A DNA stretch of 5,521 nucleotides from the NCBI GenBank assembly GCA_948466105.1, contig CAOJZR010000055.1, forward strand, positions 1 to 5,521, written 5' to 3'. Source of the DNA: an uncultured Bacillota bacterium. GTDB lineage: Bacteria > Bacillota_I > Bacilli_A > RF39 > UBA660. Shown here piece by piece: positions 1 to 5,521 of this stretch (its first letter is position 1; every line of letters starts with the position of its first letter). The notes beneath the pieces are model-generated. The model saw only the letters and a program-made list of their open reading frames with translations. It made no database searches and was not told the origin of the DNA. The position numbers and the translations under genes were made by a program.

Positions 1-1366
1 AGCCCAAGAATTAATTGATCAGTTTATTATAAAATTACGTTTAATAAGACATCTTAGAACAAGCGATTATGATGAACTTTTTGCAGGCGATCCAACTTGG
101 GTAACAGAAGCAATTGGTGGAATGTTAGATAACAAATCATTAGTCACTAAAACATCTTATCGCTATTTAAATACTCTAATTAATTTAAAAACAGCTCCAG
201 AACCTAATATGACAGTTCTATGGAGTAGTGATCTACCACAAAATTTTAAAAACTATTGTTCAAAAATAAGTATTTTAACAGATGCCATTCAATATGAAAA
301 TGATGATTTGATGCGTCCAATATATGGTAGTGATTATGCTATTGCTTGCTGTGTATCAGCTATGCAAGTAGGAAAACAAATGCAATTTTTTGGAGCACGT
401 TGTAATTTAGCAAAGGCCCTTTTATATGCAATTAATGGTGGTGTTGATGAAATAAAATATGATAAAGTAATCGATGGAATTGAACCTATTACTGATGAAG
501 TATTAGATTATGAAAAAGTAATGACTAACTATAAAATCGTATTAGAAAAAGTTGCTAAAATATATGTTGATGCTTTAAATATTATTCATTATATGCATGA
601 TAAGTATGCTTATGAAAAAAGCCAATTAGCTTTACATGATACTAAAGTAGAACATCTTATGGCTTTTGGAATAGCTGGTCTTTCTGTAGCTGTCGATAGT
701 TTATCAGCTATAAAGTATGCTAAAGTAAAACCAATAAGAAACGAAAAAGGAGTAACGACATCTTTTGAAATAATTGGTGATTTCCCTAAATATGGTAATG
801 ATAATAATCTTGTTGATGATATTGCAGTTGAACTTACAAAATTATTTATTACAGATCTAAGAAAACATAAATTATATCGTGATGCTAAACATACATTATC
901 TATTTTGACAATTACGTCAAATGTTGTTTATGGTAAAAAAACAGGCGCAACGCCAGATGGCAGATGTGCTAACGAACCTTTTGCTCCTGGTGCTAATCCA
1001 ATGCATGGACGTGATGAATTAGGTGCCTTAGCTTCACTTAACTCAGTGGCTAAAATTCCTTATAAAGATGTTTGTGAAGATGGTATCTCTAATACATTTT
1101 CTATTATACCTGATGCTTTAGGACATTCTTTAGAAGAGAGAATAAATAATTTAACACATATATTGGATGGTTATTTTAAAGAGGGAGGACAACATTTAAA
1201 TGTTAATGTTTTTAACCGAGAAACTTTAATGGATGCTTATCAAAATCCTGATAAATATCCTAATTTAACAATTAGAGTATCTGGATATGCAGTACATTTT
1301 AATCGATTAAGTAAAGAACAACAACTAGAAGTTATAAAAAGAACTTTTCATGAGAGTGTATGCTAG
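1..1366 (+). CDS. pflB: Pyruvate formate-lyase (formate C-acetyltransferase), 3' part
   Basis: Cytosolic glycyl-radical enzyme that converts pyruvate and CoA to acetyl-CoA and formate in anaerobic fermentation. The gene is cut by the window start: the first whole codon is at base 2, and 454 codons remain of about 760 in E. coli PflB, so roughly 300 N-terminal residues lie upstream. All hallmarks of the C-terminal part are visible. The active-site Cys-Cys pair (IACCVSAM, codons at 347-352) matches Cys418/419 of E. coli. The motif FFGAR carries the substrate-binding Arg equivalent to Arg435, and GDPTW carries the conserved Trp (codon 98-100). The radical-bearing glycine is in RVSGYAV (codon 1283-1285). 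The ATG at 122 is internal, because homologous sequence ([14 protein letters not shown]) continues in frame before it. The protein ends in Cys, unlike E. coli. Its stop codon overlaps the start of pflA. The family assignment is certain from motif spacing; substrate specificity for pyruvate is inferred from close resemblance to PflB rather than to diol dehydratase-type relatives. Confidence 0.97.
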   Translation, partial: AQELIDQFIIKLRLIRHLRTSDYDELFAGDPTWVTEAIGGMLDNKSLVTKTSYRYLNTLINLKTAPEPNMTVLWSSDLPQNFKNYCSKISILTDAIQYENDDLMRPIYGSDYAIACCVSAMQVGKQMQFFGARCNLAKALLYAINGGVDEIKYDKVIDGIEPITDEVLDYEKVMTNYKIVLEKVAKIYVDALNIIHYMHDKYAYEKSQLALHDTKVEHLMAFGIAGLSVAVDSLSAIKYAKVKPIRNEKGVTTSFEIIGDFPKYGNDNNLVDDIAVELTKLFITDLRKHKLYRDAKHTLSILTITSNVVYGKKTGATPDGRCANEPFAPGANPMHGRDELGALASLNSVAKIPYKDVCEDGISNTFSIIPDALGHSLEERINNLTHILDGYFKEGGQHLNVNVFNRETLMDAYQNPDKYPNLTIRVSGYAVHFNRLSKEQQLEVIKRTFHESVC

Positions 1367-2064
1367 GTTATATTGATAGTGTTGAAGTAATGGGCCTTGT
1401 AGATGGACCAGGCATTCGTTTTGTAACTTTTTTGACAGGATGTAAGTTACGTTGTAGTTTTTGTCACAACCCCGAAATGTGGAAATTAAAGGGCTTGGAA
1501 ATAACAAGTGAGGAATTACTAAAAAGAATTTTAAAATTTAAAAACTATTATATTGATGGTGGAGTAACATTTTCAGGTGGAGAACCTTTAATACAAAGTG
1601 ATTTTTTAATTGATATATTAAAAAAATGTAAAATGTGTGGTTTACATACTGCTCTTGATACAGCTGGAGTTGGTGGGTATAAATATGAAGAAATTTTGAA
1701 ATATACAGATCTTGTTATATATGATATCAAGGCGCTTGATAGAAATAATTATAAAAAAATAACAGGATATGATATCGATGAAAGTTTAGCTTTTTTAAAA
1801 AAATGTCAAGAAATGAATAAAAAAATGTGGCTTCGACAAGTAATTATACCTGGTATTAATGATAATAAGGAATATATTTTAAATTTAAAGAAATTTGTAA
1901 AAACATTAAAAAATATTGAGAAAATTGAATTGCTTCCATATCATACAATGCAATTAGCCAAGTATGAAAAATTAAAAATTCCATATTCTTTAAAAGGAGT
2001 AGAAGATATGGATAAAAAAAAATGTGAGCAATTGGAAGCATTGTTAATTAAGGATTTGTTTTGA
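1360..2064 (+). CDS. pflA: Pyruvate formate-lyase-activating enzyme (radical SAM)
   Basis: A 234-residue cytosolic radical-SAM enzyme that cleaves S-adenosylmethionine at a [4Fe-4S] cluster and abstracts a hydrogen from the PflB active-site glycine, switching PflB on. The N-terminal [14 protein letters not shown] leads into the CxxxCxxC cluster motif, with Cys28, Cys32 and Cys35 followed by HNP. The AdoMet-binding SGGEP is at residues 72-76, YDIKALD follows near residue 125, and the PflA-typical KIELLPYH lies in the C-terminal third. There is no extra 8Fe ferredoxin-like insert of the kind seen in many other glycyl-radical activases, and length and motifs match the short PflA subclass. The ATG at 1360 gives the canonical N-terminus and overlaps the pflB stop by 7 bases. 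Only a weak GAGAG precedes it at close range, so translation is probably coupled to pflB. The gene ends in TGA, with an in-frame TAA two codons later. Identification is firm from the motifs and the position directly after pflB. Confidence 0.96.
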   Translation: MLGYIDSVEVMGLVDGPGIRFVTFLTGCKLRCSFCHNPEMWKLKGLEITSEELLKRILKFKNYYIDGGVTFSGGEPLIQSDFLIDILKKCKMCGLHTALDTAGVGGYKYEEILKYTDLVIYDIKALDRNNYKKITGYDIDESLAFLKKCQEMNKKMWLRQVIIPGINDNKEYILNLKKFVKTLKNIEKIELLPYHTMQLAKYEKLKIPYSLKGVEDMDKKKCEQLEALLIKDLF

Positions 2065-2073
2065 TTATAATTT

Positions 2074-2079
2074 AGGGGG
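2074..2079 (+). promoter_or_regulatory. Shine-Dalgarno site of the 227-aa gene
   Basis: AGGGGG sits six bases before the ATG at 2086 in the 21-base gap after pflA. It fixes that ATG as the start and shows the gene is translated independently of pflA rather than by coupling. Confidence 0.8.
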
Positions 2080-2085
2080 TTTTAA

Positions 2086-2769
2086 ATGTTAATATGTGAT
2101 ACAAAACAAAATAACATTAATCTTTATATGATGATTGAAAAGCAAGATGAGGTAAAAGAATTTAAAAAACAAATAATTAAAGAGCATACACAAAATCAAT
2201 TATTTTATGAGTTAACGACTAATAGTGAATCTACTATTAGAGCATTTAATAGTAAAGATGAAATAAACATTACCCTTCTTGTGTATGATTATATTGCTAA
2301 AAATAATCAAATTTGGTCAAAAATTGCTTCTAAAAAAAATATATCTTTGAGTGAGATTCAAAAGCAAGAAGAAATATTAGAAGCATATATTAATGGAGAA
2401 TATGATAATTTAGTACCAATTGAGGTTTTCAAACATCTTTGGGATGATGGTGTGAATTGTTGTTTATATCGATTTTTGAAAATAGGAAAGCAGACAAAAG
2501 ATAAAAGAAGTTATAAAATTGATAATATTTTAAATTTACCAAAACAATTATATTTTTTAGCGCTATTAAAAAATGGGATTTTTGAAAAAGTTATGAATGA
2601 AGATATTGAAAGACAATTAAAATTATTTGAACTTGAATATGTAAAAAGTATTAGTTTAGATGATATTGCTACTTTAATTGATGCTAATCTTATTAATTCA
2701 ACACTTGATGAAGTTATTAGTAAAACCCAAATAGGTTCTAAAATATTATCTAAGATGAGGAAACTATAG
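2086..2769 (+). CDS. Hypothetical protein, 227 aa, downstream of pflBA
   Basis: I do not recognise this family. The gene is well supported: it has a strong Shine-Dalgarno site at correct spacing, no internal stops, codon use like its neighbours, and lies 21 bases after pflA and 14 bases before the next gene. The protein has no signal peptide, no membrane segment and no Cys-rich metal site (Cys only at 4, 125 and 126). It looks soluble, charged, Lys/Glu-rich and mostly helical. The N-terminal third (about residues 15-70) is polar. A central segment carries LWDDGVNCCLYRF (residues 118-130). The C-terminal part (about 145-225) reads as successive short amphipathic helices, for example LFELEYVKSISLDDIATLID at 180-199. 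No catalytic motif is visible. Position suggests co-transcription with pflBA, but a metabolic role is not supported by the sequence. It could equally be a lineage-specific regulatory or scaffold protein. Confidence 0.82.
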   Translation: MLICDTKQNNINLYMMIEKQDEVKEFKKQIIKEHTQNQLFYELTTNSESTIRAFNSKDEINITLLVYDYIAKNNQIWSKIASKKNISLSEIQKQEEILEAYINGEYDNLVPIEVFKHLWDDGVNCCLYRFLKIGKQTKDKRSYKIDNILNLPKQLYFLALLKNGIFEKVMNEDIERQLKLFELEYVKSISLDDIATLIDANLINSTLDEVISKTQIGSKILSKMRKL

Positions 2770-2783
2770 TTAAAGGTGATTAA

Positions 2784-3278
2784 ATGGAAGAAAGTTGGAT
2801 AAAAATTTTTTTAAGAAATAATAGAGAATCTTTTAGAGATTTTGTTGTTTTATATGAAGCTTTAGAAAAGTATGCAACAAAAGATGATAAGCAAGCCCAG
2901 TTGGATTTAATGAATATAATACATATTTTAAGTGATAGATTCCCATTACCTAGTGGTCGCTATGGGAATGCTTTAGCTGTTGCGCTTGAGATGCAGATGT
3001 ATAAAGGTGCTTTGTTTATGATTGAAAATAAAGATGCACTAAATATTAATTTAGATGTAGTTGCGTATAATACATCTAAAAAAGAAGTTTTAGATGTTAA
3101 TGATATTTTTGAATTATCTCAAATAGATTTTTCTTTGAATAACATATCAGAAGATAATGATAGATATAAAAAATTATCTGATGATTGGAAGAAGAAAATA
3201 ATTAAAAGAAATAATGCTAATGCAGAAGCCTTTTATAAAATTGAAACATTATTAAAAACCAAAAATAAAGCTAAATAA
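2784..3278 (+). CDS. Hypothetical protein, 164 aa, with one ankyrin-like stretch
   Basis: Unknown small soluble protein with no signal peptide, no membrane segment and no cysteine. The start ATG is preceded by AAAGGTGA ending four bases upstream, and the gene follows the 227-aa gene by 14 bases, so the two are almost certainly co-transcribed. Residues 1-50 look like two or three helices. Residues 58-92 resemble an ankyrin repeat: YGNALAVAL would match the turn and first helix, YKGALFMIENKDALNIN the second helix and the exit loop. Only one such unit is clear; the following NTSKKEVLDVNDIFELSQID region could be a degenerate second one. The last 40 residues are strongly basic and Lys-rich (DDWKKKIIKRNN and onward). 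If the ankyrin reading is right, protein-protein contact is the likely role, possibly with the product of the gene before it. This is inference; a helical fold unrelated to ankyrin is possible. Confidence 0.8.
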   Translation: MEESWIKIFLRNNRESFRDFVVLYEALEKYATKDDKQAQLDLMNIIHILSDRFPLPSGRYGNALAVALEMQMYKGALFMIENKDALNINLDVVAYNTSKKEVLDVNDIFELSQIDFSLNNISEDNDRYKKLSDDWKKKIIKRNNANAEAFYKIETLLKTKNKAK

Positions 3279-3307
3279 AAAGAATTTTGGGAAAAGGTAA
3301 AAAGCTC

Positions 3308-3336
3308 TTGCATATTTTATTAAATTGTTGTATATT
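3308..3336 (+). promoter_or_regulatory. Predicted sigma-A-type promoter of rpsO
   Basis: TTGCAT (3308-3313) and TATATT (3331-3336) are separated by exactly 17 bases in the 138-base gap before rpsO. The expected transcription start is near 3343, giving a leader of about 74 bases. An alternative -10, TATTAT at 3333-3338, would need a 19-base spacer. AT-rich sequence produces such matches by chance, but the position before a gene that usually has its own promoter supports it. Confidence 0.65.
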
Positions 3337-3342
3337 ATTACT

Positions 3343-3416
3343 GTACTTATTTCGTGGTTTAGAGAGTTCCGCCTTTAAACTAGGTATAAGCGAATATAAA
3401 ATGAAAGGAGAAAAAA
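3343..3416 (+). promoter_or_regulatory. rpsO leader, probable S15 autoregulatory RNA with SD-pairing pseudoknot
   Basis: The leader can fold into a lower helix, TTCGT (3351-3355) with GCGAA (3390-3394), stacked directly on an upper hairpin, 3356-3364 with 3373-3381. The upper stem begins with adjacent G-U and G-C pairs (3356/3381 and 3357/3380), the kind of pair step that S15 recognises in 16S rRNA. Its eight-base loop (3365-3372) holds TTCC (3367-3370), which can pair with GGAG (3407-3410) of the Shine-Dalgarno site AAAGGAG (3404-3410), forming a pseudoknot that would block ribosome entry. The Shine-Dalgarno site lies six bases before the rpsO ATG. S15 repressing its own mRNA is established in several bacteria, with differing leader structures; its operation here is inferred from folding by hand. 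Confidence 0.6.
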
Positions 3417-3686
3417 ATGGCACTTACAAAACAAACTAAAGAGCAAATTGTTAAAAAATTTGGTAAAGATGAACATGATACTGGATCAGTAGAAGTTCAA
3501 GTAGCTATTTTAACAGAGGAAATTAAGACTCTTACAGAACATTTAAAAGAACATAAACATGATTTTCATTCAAGACGTGGTTTACTTAAAAAAGTAGGAC
3601 AAAGAAGAAGCTTACTTAATTATTTATTAAAAAATGATGTTTCTAGATATCGTGTTTTAATTAAAGAACTAGGTCTTAGAAAATAA
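3417..3686 (+). CDS. rpsO: 30S ribosomal protein S15
   Basis: Primary-binding small-subunit protein that contacts the central domain of 16S rRNA (helices 20-22) and starts assembly of the platform with S6, S18 and S11. At 89 residues it has the standard length. The whole sequence fits the four-helix S15 fold: an N-terminal helix (about 4-15), then the conserved [10 protein letters not shown] at 21-30, the [19 protein letters not shown] core at 46-64, and the end [12 protein letters not shown]. The rRNA-contacting residues His42, Asp49 and Ser52 (counting Met) are present. The ATG is fixed by AAAGGAG six bases upstream and by the classical MALTKQTK start. It has its own promoter and a structured leader, and a terminator hairpin follows. 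It is paired with pnp as in many Bacillota and Proteobacteria. Confidence 0.98.
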   Translation: MALTKQTKEQIVKKFGKDEHDTGSVEVQVAILTEEIKTLTEHLKEHKHDFHSRRGLLKKVGQRRSLLNYLLKNDVSRYRVLIKELGLRK

Positions 3687-3696
3687 ATATAAATGT

Positions 3697-3727
3697 AGGC
3701 ACTTATTTTTAAGTGTCTTTTATTTTT
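3697..3727 (+). terminator. Rho-independent terminator or attenuator between rpsO and pnp
   Basis: A nine-base-pair stem (3697-3705 with 3710-3718, including one G-U pair) closes a TTTT loop and runs into a T-rich tract, TTTTATTTTT (3718-3727). It starts 10 bases after the rpsO stop and ends three bases before the pnp Shine-Dalgarno site. Because no clear promoter lies between it and pnp, it probably terminates only part of the transcripts, letting read-through supply pnp. The stem is AU-rich, with only four G-C pairs, which fits leaky termination. Confidence 0.75.
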
Positions 3728-3729
3728 AT

Positions 3730-3735
3730 AGGAGG
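3730..3735 (+). promoter_or_regulatory. Shine-Dalgarno site of pnp
   Basis: A full-consensus AGGAGG sits five bases before the ATG at 3741. It decides the pnp start and is the strongest ribosome-binding site in the window. Confidence 0.88.
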
Positions 3736-3740
3736 ATAAT

Positions 3741-5521
3741 ATGAAAAAAATATTTAAATTAGATTTTAGAGGTCGAACGTTAGAAGTTGAAATTGGAAGA
3801 TTAGCTAAGCAAGCCCATGGAGCAGTGTTAGTTCGTTACGGAGATACAGTAGTTTTAACAACAGTTGTTGTTTCTGATACATCAAATATTTTATCTGACT
3901 TTTTTCCGTTAATGGTTTTATATCAGGAAAAACTATATTCAGTGGGTAAAATACCTGGTGGTTTTATTAAACGTGAAGGAAGACCAACAGAAAATGCAAA
4001 TTTGGCTGCGCGAATGATTGATCGACCACTTCGTCCACTATTTCCAAGTGATTTTAGAAATGAAGTACAGATTGTCAATACAGTTTTATCTGTTGATCAA
4101 GATAATTCACCAGAAATGGCTGCTATGTTTGGATCTTCATTAGCTACATCAATTAGTAAGATTCCTTTTAATGGTCCTATTGCTGGTGTGAAAGTTGGAA
4201 AACTTGCAGATAAATTAGTTATTAATCCTACCATAGAGGAAAAAGAACAATCAACAATTGATCTTATTGTTGCAGGAACTAAAAAGGCTATTAATATGGT
4301 AGAAGCAGGTAGCAAAGAGGTAAGTGAAGAAGAAATGTTAGAAGCGCTTACTTTTGGACATGAAGCAATTAAAGAATTGGTTGCTTTTCAAGAGATGATT
4401 ATAAATGAAGTTGGCAATGAGAAAATGGACTATGAAGTTCTTGAAATAAGTGATAAGTTAAGAGCTGAAGTTAGAAATTTAGCGGAAAATGATTTAAACG
4501 AAGCACTAAGAATTAAAGGTAAACAAGAAAAATATGAAAAAGTAGAGTTAGTAAAAGAAGCAGTTATTAAACATTTTGAAGATGGTAATGTTAATTTAGA
4601 AAAAGAAGAAATGGATAAATTGTTAACTTCAGTAAAATTAGTTTTACAAGATGTTGAATATGAAGTATTTAGAACAATTGTTGTAAATGAAAAAACACGT
4701 GCTGATGGTAGAAAAATGGATGAGATACGTCCTCTTGCAACGGATATTGATTTGTTGCCACGAACACATGGTTCAGCTTTGTTTACACGTGGAGAGACAC
4801 AATGTTTAGCTGTAACTACTCTAGGGGCTTTAGGCGAACATCAAATTTTAGATGGACTTTCAATTGAAGAAGAAAAACGTTTTATGTTACATTATAATTT
4901 TCCAGCTTTTTCAGTTGGTGAAACAGGCCGTTATGGTGCTCCTGGTCGTAGAGAAGTTGGACATGGCGCTTTAGGAGAGCGTGCTTTATTGCAAGTTATT
5001 CCAAGTGAAGAGGAATTTCCATATACTATAAGAGTAGTATCTGAAATTTTAGAAAGTAATGGTTCTTCTAGTCAAGCAAGTATTTGTGCTGGCTGTATGA
5101 GTCTGATGACAGCAGGGGTGCCCATAAAGGCGCCAGTGGCAGGTATTGCTATGGGTCTTATTACTAATGGGGATGATTATACAATTTTAACAGATATTCA
5201 AGGTATGGAAGATCATCTTGGGGATATGGATTTTAAAGTAGCTGGAACGCGAAATGGAATATGTGCGTTGCAAATGGACATTAAAATTGCGGGTATTAAT
5301 AATCAAATTTTGAAGGAAGCTTTAAAGCAGGCTAAAAAAGCTCGCTTAGAAGTTCTTGATGTTATGGAAGCAACAATTAAGGAACCACGTAAAGAAGTAA
5401 GTCAATATGCACCTAAAACGTTAACTTTTATGATTAATCCTGATAAGATTAAAGATGTTATTGGCAAAGGTGGCGATATGATTACAAAGATTATATTAGA
5501 AGCTAGTAATGTTAAAACGGT
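3741..5521 (+). CDS. pnp: Polyribonucleotide nucleotidyltransferase (PNPase), 5' part
   Basis: Trimeric phosphorolytic 3'-to-5' exoribonuclease that degrades mRNA using phosphate and releases nucleoside diphosphates; in many bacteria it associates with RNase Y or E and a helicase. The window holds 593 codons of about 700; the rest of the KH domain and the S1 domain lie beyond the end. The first RNase PH-like core carries the RNA-binding loop [14 protein letters not shown] (69-82) and [11 protein letters not shown] (91-101). An all-helical linker (about 240-310) follows, where the match to Bacillus PNPase is weakest. The second RNase PH core starts near RADGRK (320) and holds the phosphate-site serines (GSSS, 441-444), catalytic Asp491 and Asp497 with Lys499 ([10 protein letters not shown]), and [17 protein letters not shown] before them. 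The KH domain begins near residue 560 with the loop GKGG (575-578). All catalytic residues are intact, so the enzyme should be active. The start is fixed by AGGAGG and by [11 protein letters not shown], the normal N-terminus. Confidence 0.97.
   Translation, partial: MKKIFKLDFRGRTLEVEIGRLAKQAHGAVLVRYGDTVVLTTVVVSDTSNILSDFFPLMVLYQEKLYSVGKIPGGFIKREGRPTENANLAARMIDRPLRPLFPSDFRNEVQIVNTVLSVDQDNSPEMAAMFGSSLATSISKIPFNGPIAGVKVGKLADKLVINPTIEEKEQSTIDLIVAGTKKAINMVEAGSKEVSEEEMLEALTFGHEAIKELVAFQEMIINEVGNEKMDYEVLEISDKLRAEVRNLAENDLNEALRIKGKQEKYEKVELVKEAVIKHFEDGNVNLEKEEMDKLLTSVKLVLQDVEYEVFRTIVVNEKTRADGRKMDEIRPLATDIDLLPRTHGSALFTRGETQCLAVTTLGALGEHQILDGLSIEEEKRFMLHYNFPAFSVGETGRYGAPGRREVGHGALGERALLQVIPSEEEFPYTIRVVSEILESNGSSSQASICAGCMSLMTAGVPIKAPVAGIAMGLITNGDDYTILTDIQGMEDHLGDMDFKVAGTRNGICALQMDIKIAGINNQILKEALKQAKKARLEVLDVMEATIKEPRKEVSQYAPKTLTFMINPDKIKDVIGKGGDMITKIILEASNVKT

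Noticed and set aside
122..124. ATG as a start of the first gene
   Set aside because: PflB homology continues in frame from base 2, including [14 protein letters not shown] and the conserved Trp, so this Met is internal.
1325..2041. Reverse-strand open frames of about 60 codons across pflB-pflA
   Set aside because: They lie wholly opposite strongly conserved coding sequence, lack ribosome sites, and have no recognisable protein features.
2041..2071. TTGTTA ... TATAAT resembling a promoter just before the 227-aa gene
   Set aside because: The spacer would be 19 bases, and the transcript would start near 2078, inside the Shine-Dalgarno site AGGGGG, so the mRNA would lose its ribosome site. This is probably a chance match in AT-rich sequence.
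2086..3278. The two unknown genes as halves of one frameshifted gene
   Set aside because: Each has its own Shine-Dalgarno site and start, and the first ends in a basic tail typical of a real C-terminus. Nothing suggests a broken domain across the junction.
3308..3340. Imperfect direct repeat TTGCATATTTTATTA / TTGTATATTATTA around the rpsO promoter
   Set aside because: The copies differ, are nearly pure A/T apart from TTG, and coincide with the promoter elements. No operator-like symmetry is present.
3401..3439. Twelve-codon reading frame starting at an ATG just before the rpsO Shine-Dalgarno site
   Set aside because: It has no ribosome site of its own, runs out of frame over the rpsO start, and its ATG lies next to the rpsO Shine-Dalgarno site. 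A regulatory upstream peptide cannot be supported.
4097..4315. Reverse-strand open frame of 72 codons inside pnp
   Set aside because: It is the complement of the conserved first RNase PH core of PNPase, with no ribosome site or independent support.

Overview
The window reads as ordinary chromosome from an AT-rich (by eye about 30% GC), fermentative, anaerobic or facultative member of the Bacillota or of the closely related non-mycoplasma lineages (Erysipelotrichales, RF39, Izemoplasma or Acholeplasma-like). Three things point there: a pyruvate formate-lyase pair, the rpsO-pnp gene order with a Bacillus-like PNPase, and strong purine-rich Shine-Dalgarno sites. All eight visible tryptophans are TGG, and TGA occurs in frame only as the stop of pflA. 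The standard bacterial code is therefore used, which argues against Mycoplasma proper. The genus cannot be fixed from this sequence.

Layout, all on the + strand. Bases 1-1366 are the last 454 codons of pflB, a glycyl-radical pyruvate formate-lyase. Bases 1360-2064 are pflA, its radical-SAM activating enzyme, overlapping pflB by 7 bases. Two genes of unknown function follow with short gaps and their own Shine-Dalgarno sites: 2086-2769 (227 aa) and 2784-3278 (164 aa, with one ankyrin-like stretch). No terminator or convincing promoter separates these four genes, so they look like one transcription unit. A 138-base intergenic region (3279-3416) carries a good promoter and a foldable leader for rpsO (ribosomal protein S15, 3417-3686). 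A hairpin plus T-tract terminator (3697-3727) lies before pnp (polynucleotide phosphorylase, 3741 to the window end, cut in the KH domain).

Functionally there are two blocks. In the first, PflA installs a glycyl radical on PflB, which then splits pyruvate with CoA into acetyl-CoA and formate; the two unknown proteins travel with this pair, but nothing in their sequences ties them to the reaction. The second is the conserved rpsO-pnp block: S15 probably controls its own translation through the leader, and PNPase degrades RNA. The terminator between them probably sets how much pnp is made relative to rpsO.

No mobile element, CRISPR array, tRNA, rRNA or phage gene was seen. The parts most worth a second look are the rpsO leader, whose hairpin loop can pair with the Shine-Dalgarno sequence, and the two unknown genes behind pflBA. 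No strong sign of a new biological system was found.
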